Assembly: GCF_009856355.1 (NCBI RefSeq)
Contig: NZ_WMEW01000001.1
Span: forward strand, 434,001 to 498,000
Direction of reading: 5' to 3'
DNA from: Halobacillus litoralis
GTDB taxonomy: Bacteria; Bacillota; Bacilli; Bacillales; Halobacillaceae
Length of the DNA: 64,000 nt
The notes below the pieces were generated by a model, which was given only the letters and a program-made list of their open reading frames with translations, searched no databases and was not told where the DNA came from. Of this stretch, positions 19,102 to 29,712 are shown piece by piece (the stretch's first letter is position 1; the number at the start of each line of letters is the position of its first letter). The translations under genes were made by a program, and so were the position numbers.

Positions 19102-21234
19102 TCAAGCACTCTTTTCCTTTGTATTTCCAAAGATTGACTTAGCGAGAATCTCTGCAATATCCATCGTACTGACCTCTTCTTCCACTTCTTTCGCTTTCGT
19201 TCCGTCCGAAAGCATCGTCAGGCAGAATGGACAGCCGCTGGAGATCATTGTAGGCTCTACTTCAAGCGCCTGTTCGGTCCGTGCTACGTTGACGCGGTTC
19301 CCGGATTTCTCCTCCATCCACATCATGCCGCCTCCAGCTCCACAACACATCCCGTTCGAACGGTTGCGTTTCATTTCCACCACTTCCACTCCAGGGATCA
19401 TCTCCAGAACTTCACGCGGCGGCTGGTAGACTTCGTTGTAGCGGCCAAGGTAACAGCTGTCATGATACGTAATTTTTTCTTTAACAACGCCCTGCGGCTT
19501 CAAGCGGCCTTCCTTCAGCCATTCCGCCAGCATTTCCGTATGGTGGTACACTTCAGCTTCCAGACCGAAATCCGGATATTCATTCTTGAAAATGTTATAC
19601 GCATGCGGATCAATCGTAATGATCTTCTTCACATCGTTTTTCTCAAATTCCTTCATATTCTTTTCCGCCAGCTCCTGGAAAAGGAATTCGTTCCCCATAC
19701 GGCGGGCTGTATCTCCGGAGTTCTGTTCCTTATTGCCGAGAATAGCGAACTTGATGCCGGCTTCGTTCATCAGTTTCGCAAAGGCCATGGCGATTTTCTG
19801 ACTGCGGTTATCGTAGGACCCCATGGAACTGACCCAGAATAAGTATTCAAACTCTTCCCCTGATTTCTTCAACTCTTTCACTGTAGGAATATGGACATCT
19901 TCATCCAGCTGCCTCCAGTCTTCTCTTTCCTTCTTGGAAAGCCCCCATGGATTACCCTGACGCTCGATGTTCATCATGGCACGCTGACCGTCGGCATCCA
20001 TCTTCCCTTCTGTAAGAACAAGATAGCGGCGGAGATCGATGATTTTATCGACATGCTCGTTCATGACCGGGCAGGCATCCTCACAGTTCCGGCATGTTGT
20101 ACAGGCCCACAGCTCTTCTTCAGTAATAACATCTCCAATCAGGCTCTTATTCTGGACCGCTTCAAGCGTTGCTGCGGCCTCATCCGTCCCGTGGCTCCGG
20201 GCCATTTGAGCAAGCGTATTCCCTTCTGTACCTGAGAACGCATAGGCAGGCACCCATGGAGATTTACCTGTAACGGCGGCCCCCTTTTCCGTAAGGTGAT
20301 CGCGGAGCTTCACAATCAGATCCATCGGCGAGAGCATTTTTCCGGAACCAGACGCCGGACACACGTTTGTACAGCGGCCGCATTCGACACAGGCATAAAA
20401 ATCAATCATCTGAAGCTGGTTGAAATCCTCAATCTTTCCAATCCCGAAGGATACATCCTCTTCATCGGCATCCTCATCCATTTCAAAATCAATGGACTTG
20501 AGTTTTCCCGGCGGCTCTTCACGACTTAAAAAGACGTTCACAGGCGCAGCAAGAAGGTGGGCGTGCTTGGACTGCGGCACGTAGACAAGGAATGTAAGCA
20601 GAATAAGCAGGTGAATCCACCACATAACAAAGAATACCGTGATGGCAACAGGTTCAGGCACCCATCCGAAAGCGCTTGCAATAACGCTCGCAACAGGTTC
20701 TGTCCATGCCCCTTCATGGGCATGCCAGATCATACTCATGCCATTACCGACCAGCACCGTGACCATAAGTGTTCCAATAAAGATGAGAACAAGTCCGGCT
20801 TTGAACCCCCGCTTCAGACGGACAAGCTTTTCAATATACCGCCGGTGAAAAGCCCAGATGACAGCGGTCAGAATCATTAAGGTCACCAGCTCCTGGAAAA
20901 ACGTGAAGCCGGCGTAAAAAGGTCCGAGCGGCAGATGGGCATCCGGCACAAGTCCTTTATAGATAAAATCAATCGCCCCGAACTGCACGAGGATAAAGCC
21001 GTAAAACATCATAACGTGAATAATTCCGGATTTTTTATCCTTAAGAAGCTTCTTCTGCCCGAATACATAAACCCAGATCTTGCGTAATCGTGACTTCAGC
21101 TGGTTGTCATACTCGAATTTTTTCCCCAATTTAATATAAGCGATTCGAGTCTGAACGACACGGACAAATAAATAAAGTCCATAAACCAGCACCCCAAGGA
21201 ACAAAATCCAGTTGGCGGTCAGCAGTGGATTCAT
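19102..21234 (-). CDS. fadF: Membrane (Fe-S) oxidoreductase FadF
   Basis: Membrane protein thought to take electrons from ETF or acyl-CoA oxidation into the respiratory chain; B. subtilis FadF belongs to the FadR regulon. It has 710 residues. An N-terminal NarI-like membrane part has about six helices to 220. Two ferredoxin-type clusters follow, CVECGRCTNVC (282-292) and CTTCRNCEDAC (378-388). The C-terminal half carries two CCG-type cysteine-rich domains including GMCCGAGGG. AGAGGGGG precedes ATG. The promoter upstream overlaps a FadR-like box. Confidence 0.92.
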   Translation of the reverse strand: MNPLLTANWILFLGVLVYGLYLFVRVVQTRIAYIKLGKKFEYDNQLKSRLRKIWVYVFGQKKLLKDKKSGIIHVMMFYGFILVQFGAIDFIYKGLVPDAHLPLGPFYAGFTFFQELVTLMILTAVIWAFHRRYIEKLVRLKRGFKAGLVLIFIGTLMVTVLVGNGMSMIWHAHEGAWTEPVASVIASAFGWVPEPVAITVFFVMWWIHLLILLTFLVYVPQSKHAHLLAAPVNVFLSREEPPGKLKSIDFEMDEDADEEDVSFGIGKIEDFNQLQMIDFYACVECGRCTNVCPASGSGKMLSPMDLIVKLRDHLTEKGAAVTGKSPWVPAYAFSGTEGNTLAQMARSHGTDEAAATLEAVQNKSLIGDVITEEELWACTTCRNCEDACPVMNEHVDKIIDLRRYLVLTEGKMDADGQRAMMNIERQGNPWGLSKKEREDWRQLDEDVHIPTVKELKKSGEEFEYLFWVSSMGSYDNRSQKIAMAFAKLMNEAGIKFAILGNKEQNSGDTARRMGNEFLFQELAEKNMKEFEKNDVKKIITIDPHAYNIFKNEYPDFGLEAEVYHHTEMLAEWLKEGRLKPQGVVKEKITYHDSCYLGRYNEVYQPPREVLEMIPGVEVVEMKRNRSNGMCCGAGGGMMWMEEKSGNRVNVARTEQALEVEPTMISSGCPFCLTMLSDGTKAKEVEEEVSTMDIAEILAKSIFGNTKEKSA

Positions 21235-21322
21235 CGGTTTTCCCCCTCTTTGTTGTCATCGCACGAAGCGATTTCCCTTTTCTCCGATCAGAAACTTTTA
21301 ATTTTCTGAATCTTATAGCTTA

Positions 21323-21352
21323 ACTATAAATTATGAATGAGCATTCAGTCAA
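21323..21352 (-). promoter_or_regulatory. fadF promoter with FadR-like box
   Basis: TTGACT (21347-21352) is followed at 17 nt by TTATAG, or at 18 nt by TATAGT. Inside the spacer, TGAATGAGCATTCAGTCA (21334-21351 read on plus) fits the B. subtilis FadR box TGAATGAMTANTCATTCA at 15 of 18 positions. It also holds a perfect TGAATG-AG-CATTCA palindrome. A TetR-family FadR bound there would block the promoter until long-chain acyl-CoA is present. fadR is not in the window. Confidence 0.6.
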
Positions 21353-21429
21353 TATATTTTCTGTATTTTTCCTTTTGAAAAGGTCGAAAAAGGGGAAACT
21401 AGGAGGAAGAGTTTTTTAGGAGGCATCTT

Positions 21430-22620
21430 ATGTTCTACATTATTCTACTATTACTAGCAGCCACTCTTATTTTCCTGCTTTTCCTGGATTTTAAATTTGG
21501 AAGGTCCCGGCATCATAAACAGGCCCGTACCATTCCCCTGGAGGAAACGACAGGCAGCTATCATTTATATAAGAACGGATCCCGGCTGTATGAACAGCTT
21601 TTCCGGGATATTTCCGAGGCAGAAAAACAGGTGGATGTTTATTTCTTTCTTATAGAAAATGATTATATTGCGGAGAATTTTCTCCAGGTGCTGAAAAACA
21701 AAGCGGCTGAGGGTGTCCCTGTACGACTGATGGGTGACCGCGTGGCCAGCTTTAAAATAACGAAGAAGCGCCGGGAGGCACTTGAGGCGGCAGGTGTACG
21801 CTTCGCTTTTGCGGAAACCCCCGGATTTCCTTATTTCTTTTACCGCCTTCATCGGAGAAACCATCGGAAAATCACCGTCATTGATGGAAAGATCGGCTAT
21901 GTCGGAGGATTTAATATCGGAAAGGCGTATATCGGGGAAACTTCGAAATTCGGAGACTGGCGGGATTATCATATCCGGTCCTTCGGTCCTGTCGTCCATC
22001 AGCTGCATACCATTTTTCTTGATGACTGGTATTTGGCAACAGGAGAAAAAGACGAGCCCCTTCCTCCCACAGAAACCGAGCATCCCTACCGGATGAGGGT
22101 CGTGGCAACTGATGGCGTAGAGCTTGAGCAGGAGTTCAGGAAAATGATCGATTCTGCTGAACGTGAAATTTTAATCGGCACGCCCTATTTCATTCCTACT
22201 CCCACGCTGCAGGATGCCTTGAAATCAGCACTGAAGCGGAATGTCTCGATCCATATTATGATTCCGATGAAAGCAGACCATCCATTCGTAAAGGAAGCTG
22301 CCGTCCCGTACTTAAAGGAGTTGAAGGAGGCTGGTGCAGATATCCGTTTCTTCGATGCAGGCTTTTATCATTCAAAGGTCATCATGATTGACGGACAGTT
22401 CGCAGACATCGGCACCGCAAACTTTGACCGGCGCAGCTTCTTTCTCAATAAAGAGATCAATACGTATGTGTATGACGAAGCCTTTATTGAAGATTTAAGA
22501 GACTTTTACTTCGAGGATGTGGCAGATGCCGTCCCGTTCGACGACCGCTGGCTGAAAAAACGTTCACTCGGAACAAGAATCAATCAGAAGATTGCTGTTC
22601 TGCTCCGTCCGTTTTTGTAG
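21430..22620 (+). CDS. clsB: Cardiolipin synthase-like phospholipase D family protein
   Basis: Membrane-bound phosphatidyltransferase expected to join phosphatidylglycerols into cardiolipin. The 396 residues include one N-terminal transmembrane helix (2-20). Two HKD motifs follow: HRKITVID (His145, Lys147, Asp152) with GGFN after it, and YHSKVIMID near 316 with GTANFD after it. TAGGAGG lies 7 nt before ATG. It corresponds by place (next to fadF) and length to B. subtilis YwjE, called minor cardiolipin synthase ClsB. Another PLD-family activity cannot be excluded. Confidence 0.85.
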   Translation: MFYIILLLLAATLIFLLFLDFKFGRSRHHKQARTIPLEETTGSYHLYKNGSRLYEQLFRDISEAEKQVDVYFFLIENDYIAENFLQVLKNKAAEGVPVRLMGDRVASFKITKKRREALEAAGVRFAFAETPGFPYFFYRLHRRNHRKITVIDGKIGYVGGFNIGKAYIGETSKFGDWRDYHIRSFGPVVHQLHTIFLDDWYLATGEKDEPLPPTETEHPYRMRVVATDGVELEQEFRKMIDSAEREILIGTPYFIPTPTLQDALKSALKRNVSIHIMIPMKADHPFVKEAAVPYLKELKEAGADIRFFDAGFYHSKVIMIDGQFADIGTANFDRRSFFLNKEINTYVYDEAFIEDLRDFYFEDVADAVPFDDRWLKKRSLGTRINQKIAVLLRPFL

Positions 22621-22623
22621 CGG

Positions 22624-22806
22624 TCATTTAAACAGTTCCGTGAGCATCGGCCCGACCCAGCCATATACTTTAAACCCAAGATAAATGCCGATGATGCCGG
22701 CCACTCCTGCAAAAGCGGGTGGTGCCGGTATCGGCAGTTTAACAGCAGCGAATAATAATCCGACCACGAATCCGGTCAGTAATGCCAGCAGTACTTCTTT
22801 CCCCAC
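22624..22806 (-). CDS. XapX domain protein (DUF1427)
   Basis: A 60-residue membrane protein with two hydrophobic helices and the family motif PIPAPPAFAGVAGIIGIYLG. Members are often near xanthosine or nucleoside genes but have no proven role. The start is GTG with AAGGAGGG well placed upstream. It converges on clsB with only a 3-bp gap and no terminator between them. Confidence 0.85.
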   Translation of the reverse strand: MGKEVLLALLTGFVVGLLFAAVKLPIPAPPAFAGVAGIIGIYLGFKVYGWVGPMLTELFK

Positions 22807-22892
22807 AGCAATCCCTCCTTCTCCGGTCCTTTTCGTATATCATGTACTTCTTTCTCCACTCCATTCATGTTTTCCTCTTCCTTATGAACCCG

Positions 22893-22940
22893 GACATAAA
22901 AAAAGAACGCCTCTGCCCGTTTATGCAGAGACGCCCTTTT
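22893..22940 (-). terminator. argS terminator
   Basis: GCCTCTGC..GCAGAG.CGC forms a stem with a 7-nt loop. On the minus strand it ends in a run of seven Ts, 15 nt beyond the argS stop. Confidence 0.8.
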
Positions 22941-22954
22941 CCTACTCTATGCCA

Positions 22955-24622
22955 TTACATTTGATTCGGTGCAGAAACACCGACAAGTTTCAGTGCGTTG
23001 TTCAAGGTAATCCGTACGGCTTTCATCAGGGCAATCCTTGCGGCTGTCCGCTCAGGATTGTCGCCATCCAGTACTTTCACTGCATTGTAGAAGCTGTGCA
23101 GGGCAGACGCCAGGTCAAAGGCATACTGGGTAACCCTGTGCGGGGTACGCTTGTCAGCAGCATCCGCTACAACCTGAGGGAATTCCCCAAGTTTTTTCAA
23201 CAGGTCTTCTTCCTTCTCAGCTGTTAACCAGCTGTTATCGTAGGTTTCCTTCATGAGTCCTTTTTCTTCCGCCTGCTTCAGCATCGTGCAGATTCTGGCG
23301 TGCGCATACTGCACATAGTACACAGGGTTTTCATTGGACTCTGAACGGGCGAGATCCATGTCGAAGTCCAGGTGGGAATCGCTGGAACGCATGGAGAAGA
23401 AGTAACGCATCGCGTCCACACCGACTTCCTCCATCAGCTCTCTAAGCGTGACCGCTTTTCCGGTACGCTTACTCATTTTCACCTTTTCGCCGTCCTGGAA
23501 TAAATTGACCATCTGGATGATTTCTACTTCCATCGTGTCTTTTTCAAAACCAAGCGCCTGAATAGCCGCTTTCATACGAGGAATGTAGCCGTGGTGATCA
23601 GCTCCCCAGATGTTGATGAGCGTATCAAAGCCGCGGTCCAGTTTATTTTTGTGATAGGCAATATCCGGCGTTAAGTAGGTGTACGAACCGTCATTCTTAA
23701 TCAGGACACGATCCTTATCATCGCCGAACTGTGTCGTTTCAAACCATGTGGCATCGTCTTTTTCATACACATACCCTTGGCTGCTGAGGACTTTCAGGGC
23801 ATCGGTAATCTGGTCGTCCTGATACAGGGAGGTTTCAGAGAACCATTCATCAAACGGGACACGGAATTCTTCCAGGTCGGTTTTGATTCGATTCAAAAGG
23901 AACTTCAAACCATATTCGCGGCAGAACTGCAGTCGTTCTTCCTGCTCGGCTTCCGCCCATTTTTCACCAGCCTCTTCCGCAAGCTTTTCTCCCAGCTGGA
24001 TGATGTCTTTACCGTGATAGCCGTCTTCCGGCATGTCCCAGTCACGGCCGAGCGCCTGCATGTAGCGGGCTTCCAGAGACTTTGCAAGGTTCATCATCTG
24101 GTTTCCGGCATCATTGATGTAATATTCACGGGAGACGTCATAGCCGGCTGCATCCAGTACGTTGCATAAGGAATCACCGACAGCAGCTCCGCGGGCGTGT
24201 CCGAGGTGGAGGGTCCCCGTCGGGTTGGCTGAAACAAACTCGATCTGGATTTTATGACCGTCACCCGTGTTCGTCCGTCCATATTCATCGCCGGCTTCCA
24301 GTACAGAAGGGACAAGCTCCGTCAAATACTGGTTGTTCATGTAGAAATTAATGAAGCCCGGGCCTGCGATTTCAATTTTGTCTATGGATGCTTTCGAATG
24401 ATCGAACTGCTCGACCAGTTCAGATGCAATCGCACGCGGATTCTTTTTCGCTACCCGTGCCAGCTGCATAGCCATATTGGTGGCATAATCGCCGTGAGCT
24501 TTGTCCTTCGGCTGTTCGAGCACGACTTCCGGCATTTCCTCTTCTCCGGCAAGACCCGCTGCCAGCACAGAACGAACAATCTCTTCTTTCAGGTTTTGTT
24601 CCATTTGTTCAACGATATTCAT
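22955..24622 (-). CDS. argS: Arginyl-tRNA synthetase
   Basis: Class I synthetase charging tRNA-Arg. The 555 residues contain the ArgRS N-terminal domain, HIGH-type motif HLGH in [12 protein letters not shown] (about 132), the KMSK loop as [13 protein letters not shown], and the C-terminal DALR anticodon-binding domain. The ATG overlaps the ywiB stop as ATGA, with GAGGAGGAGAG upstream, so the two are translationally coupled, as in B. subtilis. Confidence 0.97.
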   Translation of the reverse strand: MNIVEQMEQNLKEEIVRSVLAAGLAGEEEMPEVVLEQPKDKAHGDYATNMAMQLARVAKKNPRAIASELVEQFDHSKASIDKIEIAGPGFINFYMNNQYLTELVPSVLEAGDEYGRTNTGDGHKIQIEFVSANPTGTLHLGHARGAAVGDSLCNVLDAAGYDVSREYYINDAGNQMMNLAKSLEARYMQALGRDWDMPEDGYHGKDIIQLGEKLAEEAGEKWAEAEQEERLQFCREYGLKFLLNRIKTDLEEFRVPFDEWFSETSLYQDDQITDALKVLSSQGYVYEKDDATWFETTQFGDDKDRVLIKNDGSYTYLTPDIAYHKNKLDRGFDTLINIWGADHHGYIPRMKAAIQALGFEKDTMEVEIIQMVNLFQDGEKVKMSKRTGKAVTLRELMEEVGVDAMRYFFSMRSSDSHLDFDMDLARSESNENPVYYVQYAHARICTMLKQAEEKGLMKETYDNSWLTAEKEEDLLKKLGEFPQVVADAADKRTPHRVTQYAFDLASALHSFYNAVKVLDGDNPERTAARIALMKAVRITLNNALKLVGVSAPNQM

Positions 24623-25059
24623 GAATCGCTCTCCTCCTCAAACGTCAACGTCAAGCTGTGCGCCTGCGTTACCTCGTGATTTAACGTCATTGTATAGTCT
24701 AAAAACAGTCGTCCCTGCGCGGATTCTTCCAGCGAGGTATAATCCAATTCTTTCGTATAGGTTCTCATATGAAAATCACCGTACGTGTGGTGATATAAAT
24801 TCTCCGTTTCCATCAGCGGCTTGAAAACCTGGCGCATTTCCACACCACCGCTGCGCTTAATGCTCACGTGCTCCTGTTTGATCGTCACCATTGTGTGGAC
24901 AGGGTCACCGTCTTCCGGGTGCTCCGTAAAGGTCAGCACCTGCGTATCGCCGCGGACTAAAAAACGGCCGGTCTCTTCGATTTCCATGGTCTCCCTGCGG
25001 TCTTGATCCTGGATTTCGGTAACAAGCTGGACCTGGATGTCTTTTGCATTTGCAGGCAT
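24619..25059 (-). CDS. ywiB: YwiB family protein (DUF1934, calycin-like)
   Basis: A 146-residue beta-barrel-type protein of the DUF1934 family. It is almost all alternating beta strands ([34 protein letters not shown]) with no signal peptide. Its function is not known. It is conserved immediately before argS in bacilli, and here its stop overlaps the argS start. Confidence 0.9.
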   Translation of the reverse strand: MPANAKDIQVQLVTEIQDQDRRETMEIEETGRFLVRGDTQVLTFTEHPEDGDPVHTMVTIKQEHVSIKRSGGVEMRQVFKPLMETENLYHHTYGDFHMRTYTKELDYTSLEESAQGRLFLDYTMTLNHEVTQAHSLTLTFEEESDS

Positions 25060-25148
25060 CTTTCCTCCACCTTTTCTTTAACAATTTTACGAACGAGTTA
25101 TAACTAATCCATTATAAAAATTTCAGTTTAAAAACGCAAGCGCTGGTA

Positions 25149-25598
25149 TCAGGAACTTGTCAGCAGACTGATATACCTCTGAATGTCATCGATAGAGGAG
25201 AGGTGTGCCGGAATGGACCAGGCGGTGTATATCACAAGGATAGCCAAAACAACCGTAGTGTACCACTTGAACGGAAGATATTTCCTGAAAGGGCGCTGGC
25301 CGGGAGCAGTGATAAACATCAATAGAGGGAGAAGAACAGCGATCACACCCAGATCCAGCCTCCACTGCTGCCTTTCTTCAGAAACCGCAACCTGGAACAT
25401 GAGAATCTCGTTGATGTTCCCTTCCCTTTCTATTTCCACTTGTTCTTTATTCCATAATCCTTCTTCAATCGTCAACGTGTCTTCATTCAATGTATAACTG
25501 TAATTTGATGGGTTCCATTCCCCTGCAAAAGTGGCGGTGAAAAGTACGACCATCACCAAGGCATAGGCGGAAATGAGACCGATCCCTTTTTTCGTCAA
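25149..25598 (-). CDS. Membrane protein of unknown function
   Basis: A 149-residue protein that matches no family I recognise. It has an N-terminal helix (6-25), an outside beta-rich part of about 50 residues (YSYTLNEDTLTIEEGLWN), then two helices at about 82-98 and 112-130. The start is TTG with AAAGGAG 9-10 nt before it. It lies alone between speB and ywiB, genes that flank different material in B. subtilis. Confidence 0.7.
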   Translation of the reverse strand: MTKKGIGLISAYALVMVVLFTATFAGEWNPSNYSYTLNEDTLTIEEGLWNKEQVEIEREGNINEILMFQVAVSEERQQWRLDLGVIAVLLPLLMFITAPGQRPFRKYLPFKWYTTVVLAILVIYTAWSIPAHLSSIDDIQRYISLLTSS

Positions 25599-25647
25599 AG
25601 TGAAACGCTCCTTTATTCATGATTTCAGGACACATGCCCGAAAATAG

Positions 25648-25677
25648 AAAAGCCACCGTGATGATCACAGCGGCTTT
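25648..25677 (-). terminator. speB terminator
   Basis: AAAGCC pairs with GGCTTT around an inner GTGAT/ATCAC. On the minus strand TTTTCTATTTT follows, 15 nt after the speB stop. Confidence 0.7.
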
Positions 25678-25691
25678 CCCTATTCTATCAT

Positions 25692-26564
25692 TTATTGAAC
25701 AAACCCTAAAAGCATTTCACGCAACAGTTTGCCGGCCGCAATCTGTGTCTTTTCGGAATGATCGTAGGCCGGGGCTACTTCCACCAGATCAGCTCCTACG
25801 ATATTCAGCTCACTTCCTGCGATGGCATGAATAGCAGCCAGCAGTTCTTTAGAGGAAATGCCGCCGGCTTCAGCCGTTCCTGTCCCGGGAGCATAGGCAG
25901 GGTCAAGCACATCAATGTCGATAGTGACATAAACCGGACGCCCGGCCAGATTAGGCAGGACCTTCTGCAAAGGCTCCAGCACCTCATACTTATACATGTG
26001 CATACCGGATTCAGCCGCATATTGAAACTCTTCTCTCATGCCGGAACGGATCCCGAAAGAATAGACGTTCTCCGCACCGATAAGCTCACATGTCTTGCGG
26101 ATCGGCGTGGAATGGGAAAGCACCTCTCCCTCATATTCCTCCCGAAGATCTGCGTGGGCATCGATATGAATGACGGCCAGATCGGGGTACTTTTTATAAA
26201 CGGACTGAATGACCGGCCAGGAAACTAAGTGCTCCCCGCCCATCCCAAGCGGGAACTTGCCTTTTTCCATCAGTTCATCCGTATAATCCTCAATGATGTC
26301 GAGGCTGCGGGCTGCGTTTCCGAATGGCAGCAGCAGGTCGCCGGCATCGTGATAGCTTACGTCCTCCAAATGGCGGTCCAAATAAGGGCTGTACTCCTCA
26401 AGACCGATGGAAGCTTCACGGATCCGGTTCGGCCCAAAACGGGAGCCCGGACGAAAGCTGACCGTCCAGTCCATAGGCATGCCGTAAATTACAGCGTCCG
26501 CTTCTTCCCCTGTAGCGCGGCTCATAATGAATACTTTGCCCGAGTAGGCTTCATCAAACCTCAT
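25692..26564 (-). CDS. speB: Agmatinase
   Basis: Manganese ureohydrolase turning agmatine into putrescine and urea. It has 290 residues with metal ligands in [15 protein letters not shown] and [25 protein letters not shown] precedes the ATG, which overlaps the speE stop (ATGA). Together the pair makes spermidine from agmatine as in B. subtilis; speA (arginine decarboxylase) is not in the window. Confidence 0.95.
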   Translation of the reverse strand: MRFDEAYSGKVFIMSRATGEEADAVIYGMPMDWTVSFRPGSRFGPNRIREASIGLEEYSPYLDRHLEDVSYHDAGDLLLPFGNAARSLDIIEDYTDELMEKGKFPLGMGGEHLVSWPVIQSVYKKYPDLAVIHIDAHADLREEYEGEVLSHSTPIRKTCELIGAENVYSFGIRSGMREEFQYAAESGMHMYKYEVLEPLQKVLPNLAGRPVYVTIDIDVLDPAYAPGTGTAEAGGISSKELLAAIHAIAGSELNIVGADLVEVAPAYDHSEKTQIAAGKLLREMLLGFVQ

Positions 26565-27400
26565 GAACGTCCCTCCTTCGTCAAGTCTTTCACAAATTTC
26601 GGCAGAGCAAAGCAGGCCTGGTGGATCACTTCGGTGTAGTATTTCGTATCCAGTTCCGTGAAACGATTTTCTGGAACCTGAAGCGGATCATACGTCTTAC
26701 TTCCCATCGTGAATGTCCACAGTCCACTCGGGTACGTCGGAATGTTGGCGGTGTACACTTTGGTTATCCGGAAGCTTTCCTTAACATCACGGTACACCTG
26801 ACGGATCAGATCAGCCTTGAACCAAGGGTTATCTGTCTGGGCAACAAAGATGCCGTCCTCTTTCAATGCTTTGGCAATTCCCTCGTAAAAGCCCTTCGAA
26901 AACAGGTTCACCGCAGGTCCGACCGGTTCTGTGGAGTCTACCATGATCACATCGTATTCCTCCGTACTTTGAGCAATATGCATAAACCCGTCATCCACTT
27001 TGACTTCGACCCGTTCGTCGTCCAAGGTGCCCGCAATGGATGGCAGATACTTTTTGGAATACTCGATGACCTTGCCGTCAATTTCGACAAGCGTGGCTTT
27101 CTTTACACTTTCGTGCTTCAGCACTTCTCTTATGACACCGCCGTCTCCCCCGCCCACAACCAGCACATGTTCAGGGTTTGGATGGGTGAATAAAGGTACA
27201 TGGGCGACCATTTCGTGATAAACGAATTCATCCCTCTCTGTCGTCATGACCATGTCATCGAGGACGAGCATGTTCCCCCATTCTTCTGTTTCCAGCATTT
27301 CCAACTCTTGAAAATCGGTTTTCTCTTTATGAAGCGAACGATTGACTTTCGCTGTGATCCCGAAATGATCGGTCTGTTTTTCTGTAAACCAAGTACCCAT
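26561..27400 (-). CDS. speE: Spermidine synthase
   Basis: Transfers aminopropyl from decarboxylated S-adenosylmethionine to putrescine. The 279-residue protein starts [16 protein letters not shown] behind GGAGAAATGC; a GTG or ATG 19 codons upstream has no homology support. Motifs are [14 protein letters not shown] for the nucleotide fold, [16 protein letters not shown] and the gate-keeping [10 protein letters not shown]. It is the first gene of the speEB unit and divergent from pbpG. Confidence 0.95.
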   Translation of the reverse strand: MGTWFTEKQTDHFGITAKVNRSLHKEKTDFQELEMLETEEWGNMLVLDDMVMTTERDEFVYHEMVAHVPLFTHPNPEHVLVVGGGDGGVIREVLKHESVKKATLVEIDGKVIEYSKKYLPSIAGTLDDERVEVKVDDGFMHIAQSTEEYDVIMVDSTEPVGPAVNLFSKGFYEGIAKALKEDGIFVAQTDNPWFKADLIRQVYRDVKESFRITKVYTANIPTYPSGLWTFTMGSKTYDPLQVPENRFTELDTKYYTEVIHQACFALPKFVKDLTKEGRS

Positions 27401-27573
27401 GATGCATTTCTCCTTTTCATCTATACATCCACCGGTGTCAGGAGATTCCCTCCACACCGGTATTTAAAAAGCAAACAAGAAGTTTATTTTACTACGAAAT
27501 CTCCCATAATAATAGCAGTCTTTCGATTCGGTGAACATAAAATTTTCTCTTTATAGTTGGGAGTATAAACAAG

Positions 27574-29625
27574 ATGTGGTCATTTATCAAAACTTCATAC
27601 AAATGGCTGATCATCAGCCTGAAGCTGACGGGCGCCGGTGCCCTCCTCGGCCTGATCGCCGTCATCGCTGTATTCATGACGGCTGTTATCCAGGGCCCCC
27701 CGTCTTTGAAAACAGAACAGAACACCCTCATCTATGGCAGCAGCGGAGATGTTATTGGAGAGGATAAAGGGTCTGAGGAAAGGTACTGGATTGCGATCGA
27801 CGATATGCCTCAGTCGATTAAAGACGCTACACTGGCCATTGAGGACCGGCGGTTTTACAACCATTTCGGCTTTGATTTCAAAAGAATTGCTGCCGCTGCC
27901 TTAACAGACTTAAAGCAGATGCGGATGGCTCAGGGGGCCAGTACGATTACCCAGCAGTATGCCCGCAACCTCTACCTTTCGCATGATAAGACATGGAAGC
28001 GGAAGCTCTATGAAGCGATGTATGCCCTGCGTCTGGAAATCTTCTATAACAAAGACGAGATATTGGAAGGGTACCTGAATACCATTTATTACGGGCACGG
28101 GGCCTATGGTATTGAAGCGGCAAGCCGCCATTATTTCAGCAAGCACGCTGGAGAACTTTCGCTCACGGAAGCTTCCATGCTTGCCGGCATCCCTAAAGGT
28201 CCCAGTTATTATTCTCCTCTGAACAATGAAGATAGAGCCGTATCCAGGCAGGAGCAGATTCTAGCGGAAATGGAACGCCACGGCTACATTACGTCGACAG
28301 AAAAGGAAGAAGCTGTGGAGGCCAGCCTGAGTTATGCTGATGATCAGGGTAAGGAAACGCAGGAAACCGCTCCTTATTTTCAAGATGAAGTGATTTCTGA
28401 AGCGGCCCGTCTGCTCGGCGTCGACAGGGAAAGCATTCAGACCGGCGGGTATCACATCCATACGACGCTTAACGAAGAGCATCAACAAACGCTTGAGGAG
28501 ATGGCCGTCCGGCACCTTCCGGACAGCAGCGACGTCCAGACTGCCGCAGCTGTTATGGACAGCCGTACCGGTGCCGTCACGGCGCTCATCGGGGGCAGGG
28601 ATTACGAGGAAAGTCCGTTCAACAGGGCGGTGCAGGCAAAGCGGCCCATCGGCTCAACCATTAAACCGCTCCTCTATTACAGGGCACTGAAGTCTGGAGA
28701 GTCGCCGGTCACGATGCGTGAAAGCAAACCGGTTGAATTCCCCGTGGAGGGAAAAAGCGACCCCTATGTTCCGACCAATTTTAATGATCAATACGCCGAA
28801 AAGCCGATAACGATGGCGCAGGCTTTAGCTGTATCCGATAATATTTACGCCGTTTCCACCCATATGGACCTCGGTCCCGAAAAACTCGTTGAAACGATGA
28901 AGACATTTGGACTGCAGGGAACTTTTGAGCCCCACCCTTCCCTTGCTCTCGGCTATTCATCCGTATCCTTATACGATATGGTCACAGCCTACGGGAAGAT
29001 GGTTAAAGGGTCCGACTCTCTTGAAGGGCATACGATTCACAAAATCACCGACCGCCATGAACATGTGTTATATGAATACAAACCGGTCGTACTGAAAGAC
29101 GACCCTGTGGATGACGAGCTGGCTTTTACAGTCACCCATATGATGACAGGCATGTTCGATCCAGCCCTTGATGCGTCCTATGCTTCTGTCACAGGCACTC
29201 CTATTAAAGGGAAATTGACCCGGATGTACGGAGGTAAATCAGGCACGACCGATACAGACAGCTGGATGATCGGGTTCAGTCCGCAATATGTCACAGGAGT
29301 ATGGATCGGCTACGATGAAGGGGGACGTCCTTTGGAAACCTTCAATGAGCACCGGTATGCCAAGTCCATTTGGGCGGATACGATGGAAGGCATCCATGAA
29401 TCGCTCCCATCAGCAGCTTTCGTCCCGCCACCGGGGGTGAAAGGGGTCTATATTGATCCGGATACCGGCTATCTTGCCGGCCCCGATTGTCCGCAGGAAC
29501 GGCTTGTCTACATGAAAAAGGCGGACATACCGAAGAAAGTATGTGGGGGCAGCGAAGAAAAGGATATCGAGGATGAATTCAAGGACGACCCGTGGTTCAA
29601 AGATGTTGTGGACTGGTTCTTCTAA
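27574..29625 (+). CDS. pbpG: Class A penicillin-binding protein (PbpG-like)
   Basis: Bifunctional peptidoglycan glycosyltransferase and transpeptidase at the membrane. The 683 residues have a short cytosolic tail, one helix (17-38) and a GT51 domain with catalytic Glu90 in AIEDRRFYNH and QGASTITQQ. The transpeptidase has Ser361-x-x-Lys364 in GSTIKP, SDN in AVSDNIYA and KSGT in GGKSGTTD. Position opposite speE identifies it with B. subtilis pbpG (PBP2d), a spore-wall enzyme made in the forespore. GGGAG lies 10 nt before ATG. Forespore promoter elements were not convincing. Confidence 0.9.
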   Translation: MWSFIKTSYKWLIISLKLTGAGALLGLIAVIAVFMTAVIQGPPSLKTEQNTLIYGSSGDVIGEDKGSEERYWIAIDDMPQSIKDATLAIEDRRFYNHFGFDFKRIAAAALTDLKQMRMAQGASTITQQYARNLYLSHDKTWKRKLYEAMYALRLEIFYNKDEILEGYLNTIYYGHGAYGIEAASRHYFSKHAGELSLTEASMLAGIPKGPSYYSPLNNEDRAVSRQEQILAEMERHGYITSTEKEEAVEASLSYADDQGKETQETAPYFQDEVISEAARLLGVDRESIQTGGYHIHTTLNEEHQQTLEEMAVRHLPDSSDVQTAAAVMDSRTGAVTALIGGRDYEESPFNRAVQAKRPIGSTIKPLLYYRALKSGESPVTMRESKPVEFPVEGKSDPYVPTNFNDQYAEKPITMAQALAVSDNIYAVSTHMDLGPEKLVETMKTFGLQGTFEPHPSLALGYSSVSLYDMVTAYGKMVKGSDSLEGHTIHKITDRHEHVLYEYKPVVLKDDPVDDELAFTVTHMMTGMFDPALDASYASVTGTPIKGKLTRMYGGKSGTTDTDSWMIGFSPQYVTGVWIGYDEGGRPLETFNEHRYAKSIWADTMEGIHESLPSAAFVPPPGVKGVYIDPDTGYLAGPDCPQERLVYMKKADIPKKVCGGSEEKDIEDEFKDDPWFKDVVDWFF

Positions 29626-29712
29626 TTAAGAAAAGGTCCAAGCTTCCATCAGCCATAGAAAAACAAGAAGAAAGCTGGCGTCACCCAGCACTTGGACACA
29701 TGTTGGGTCTGC

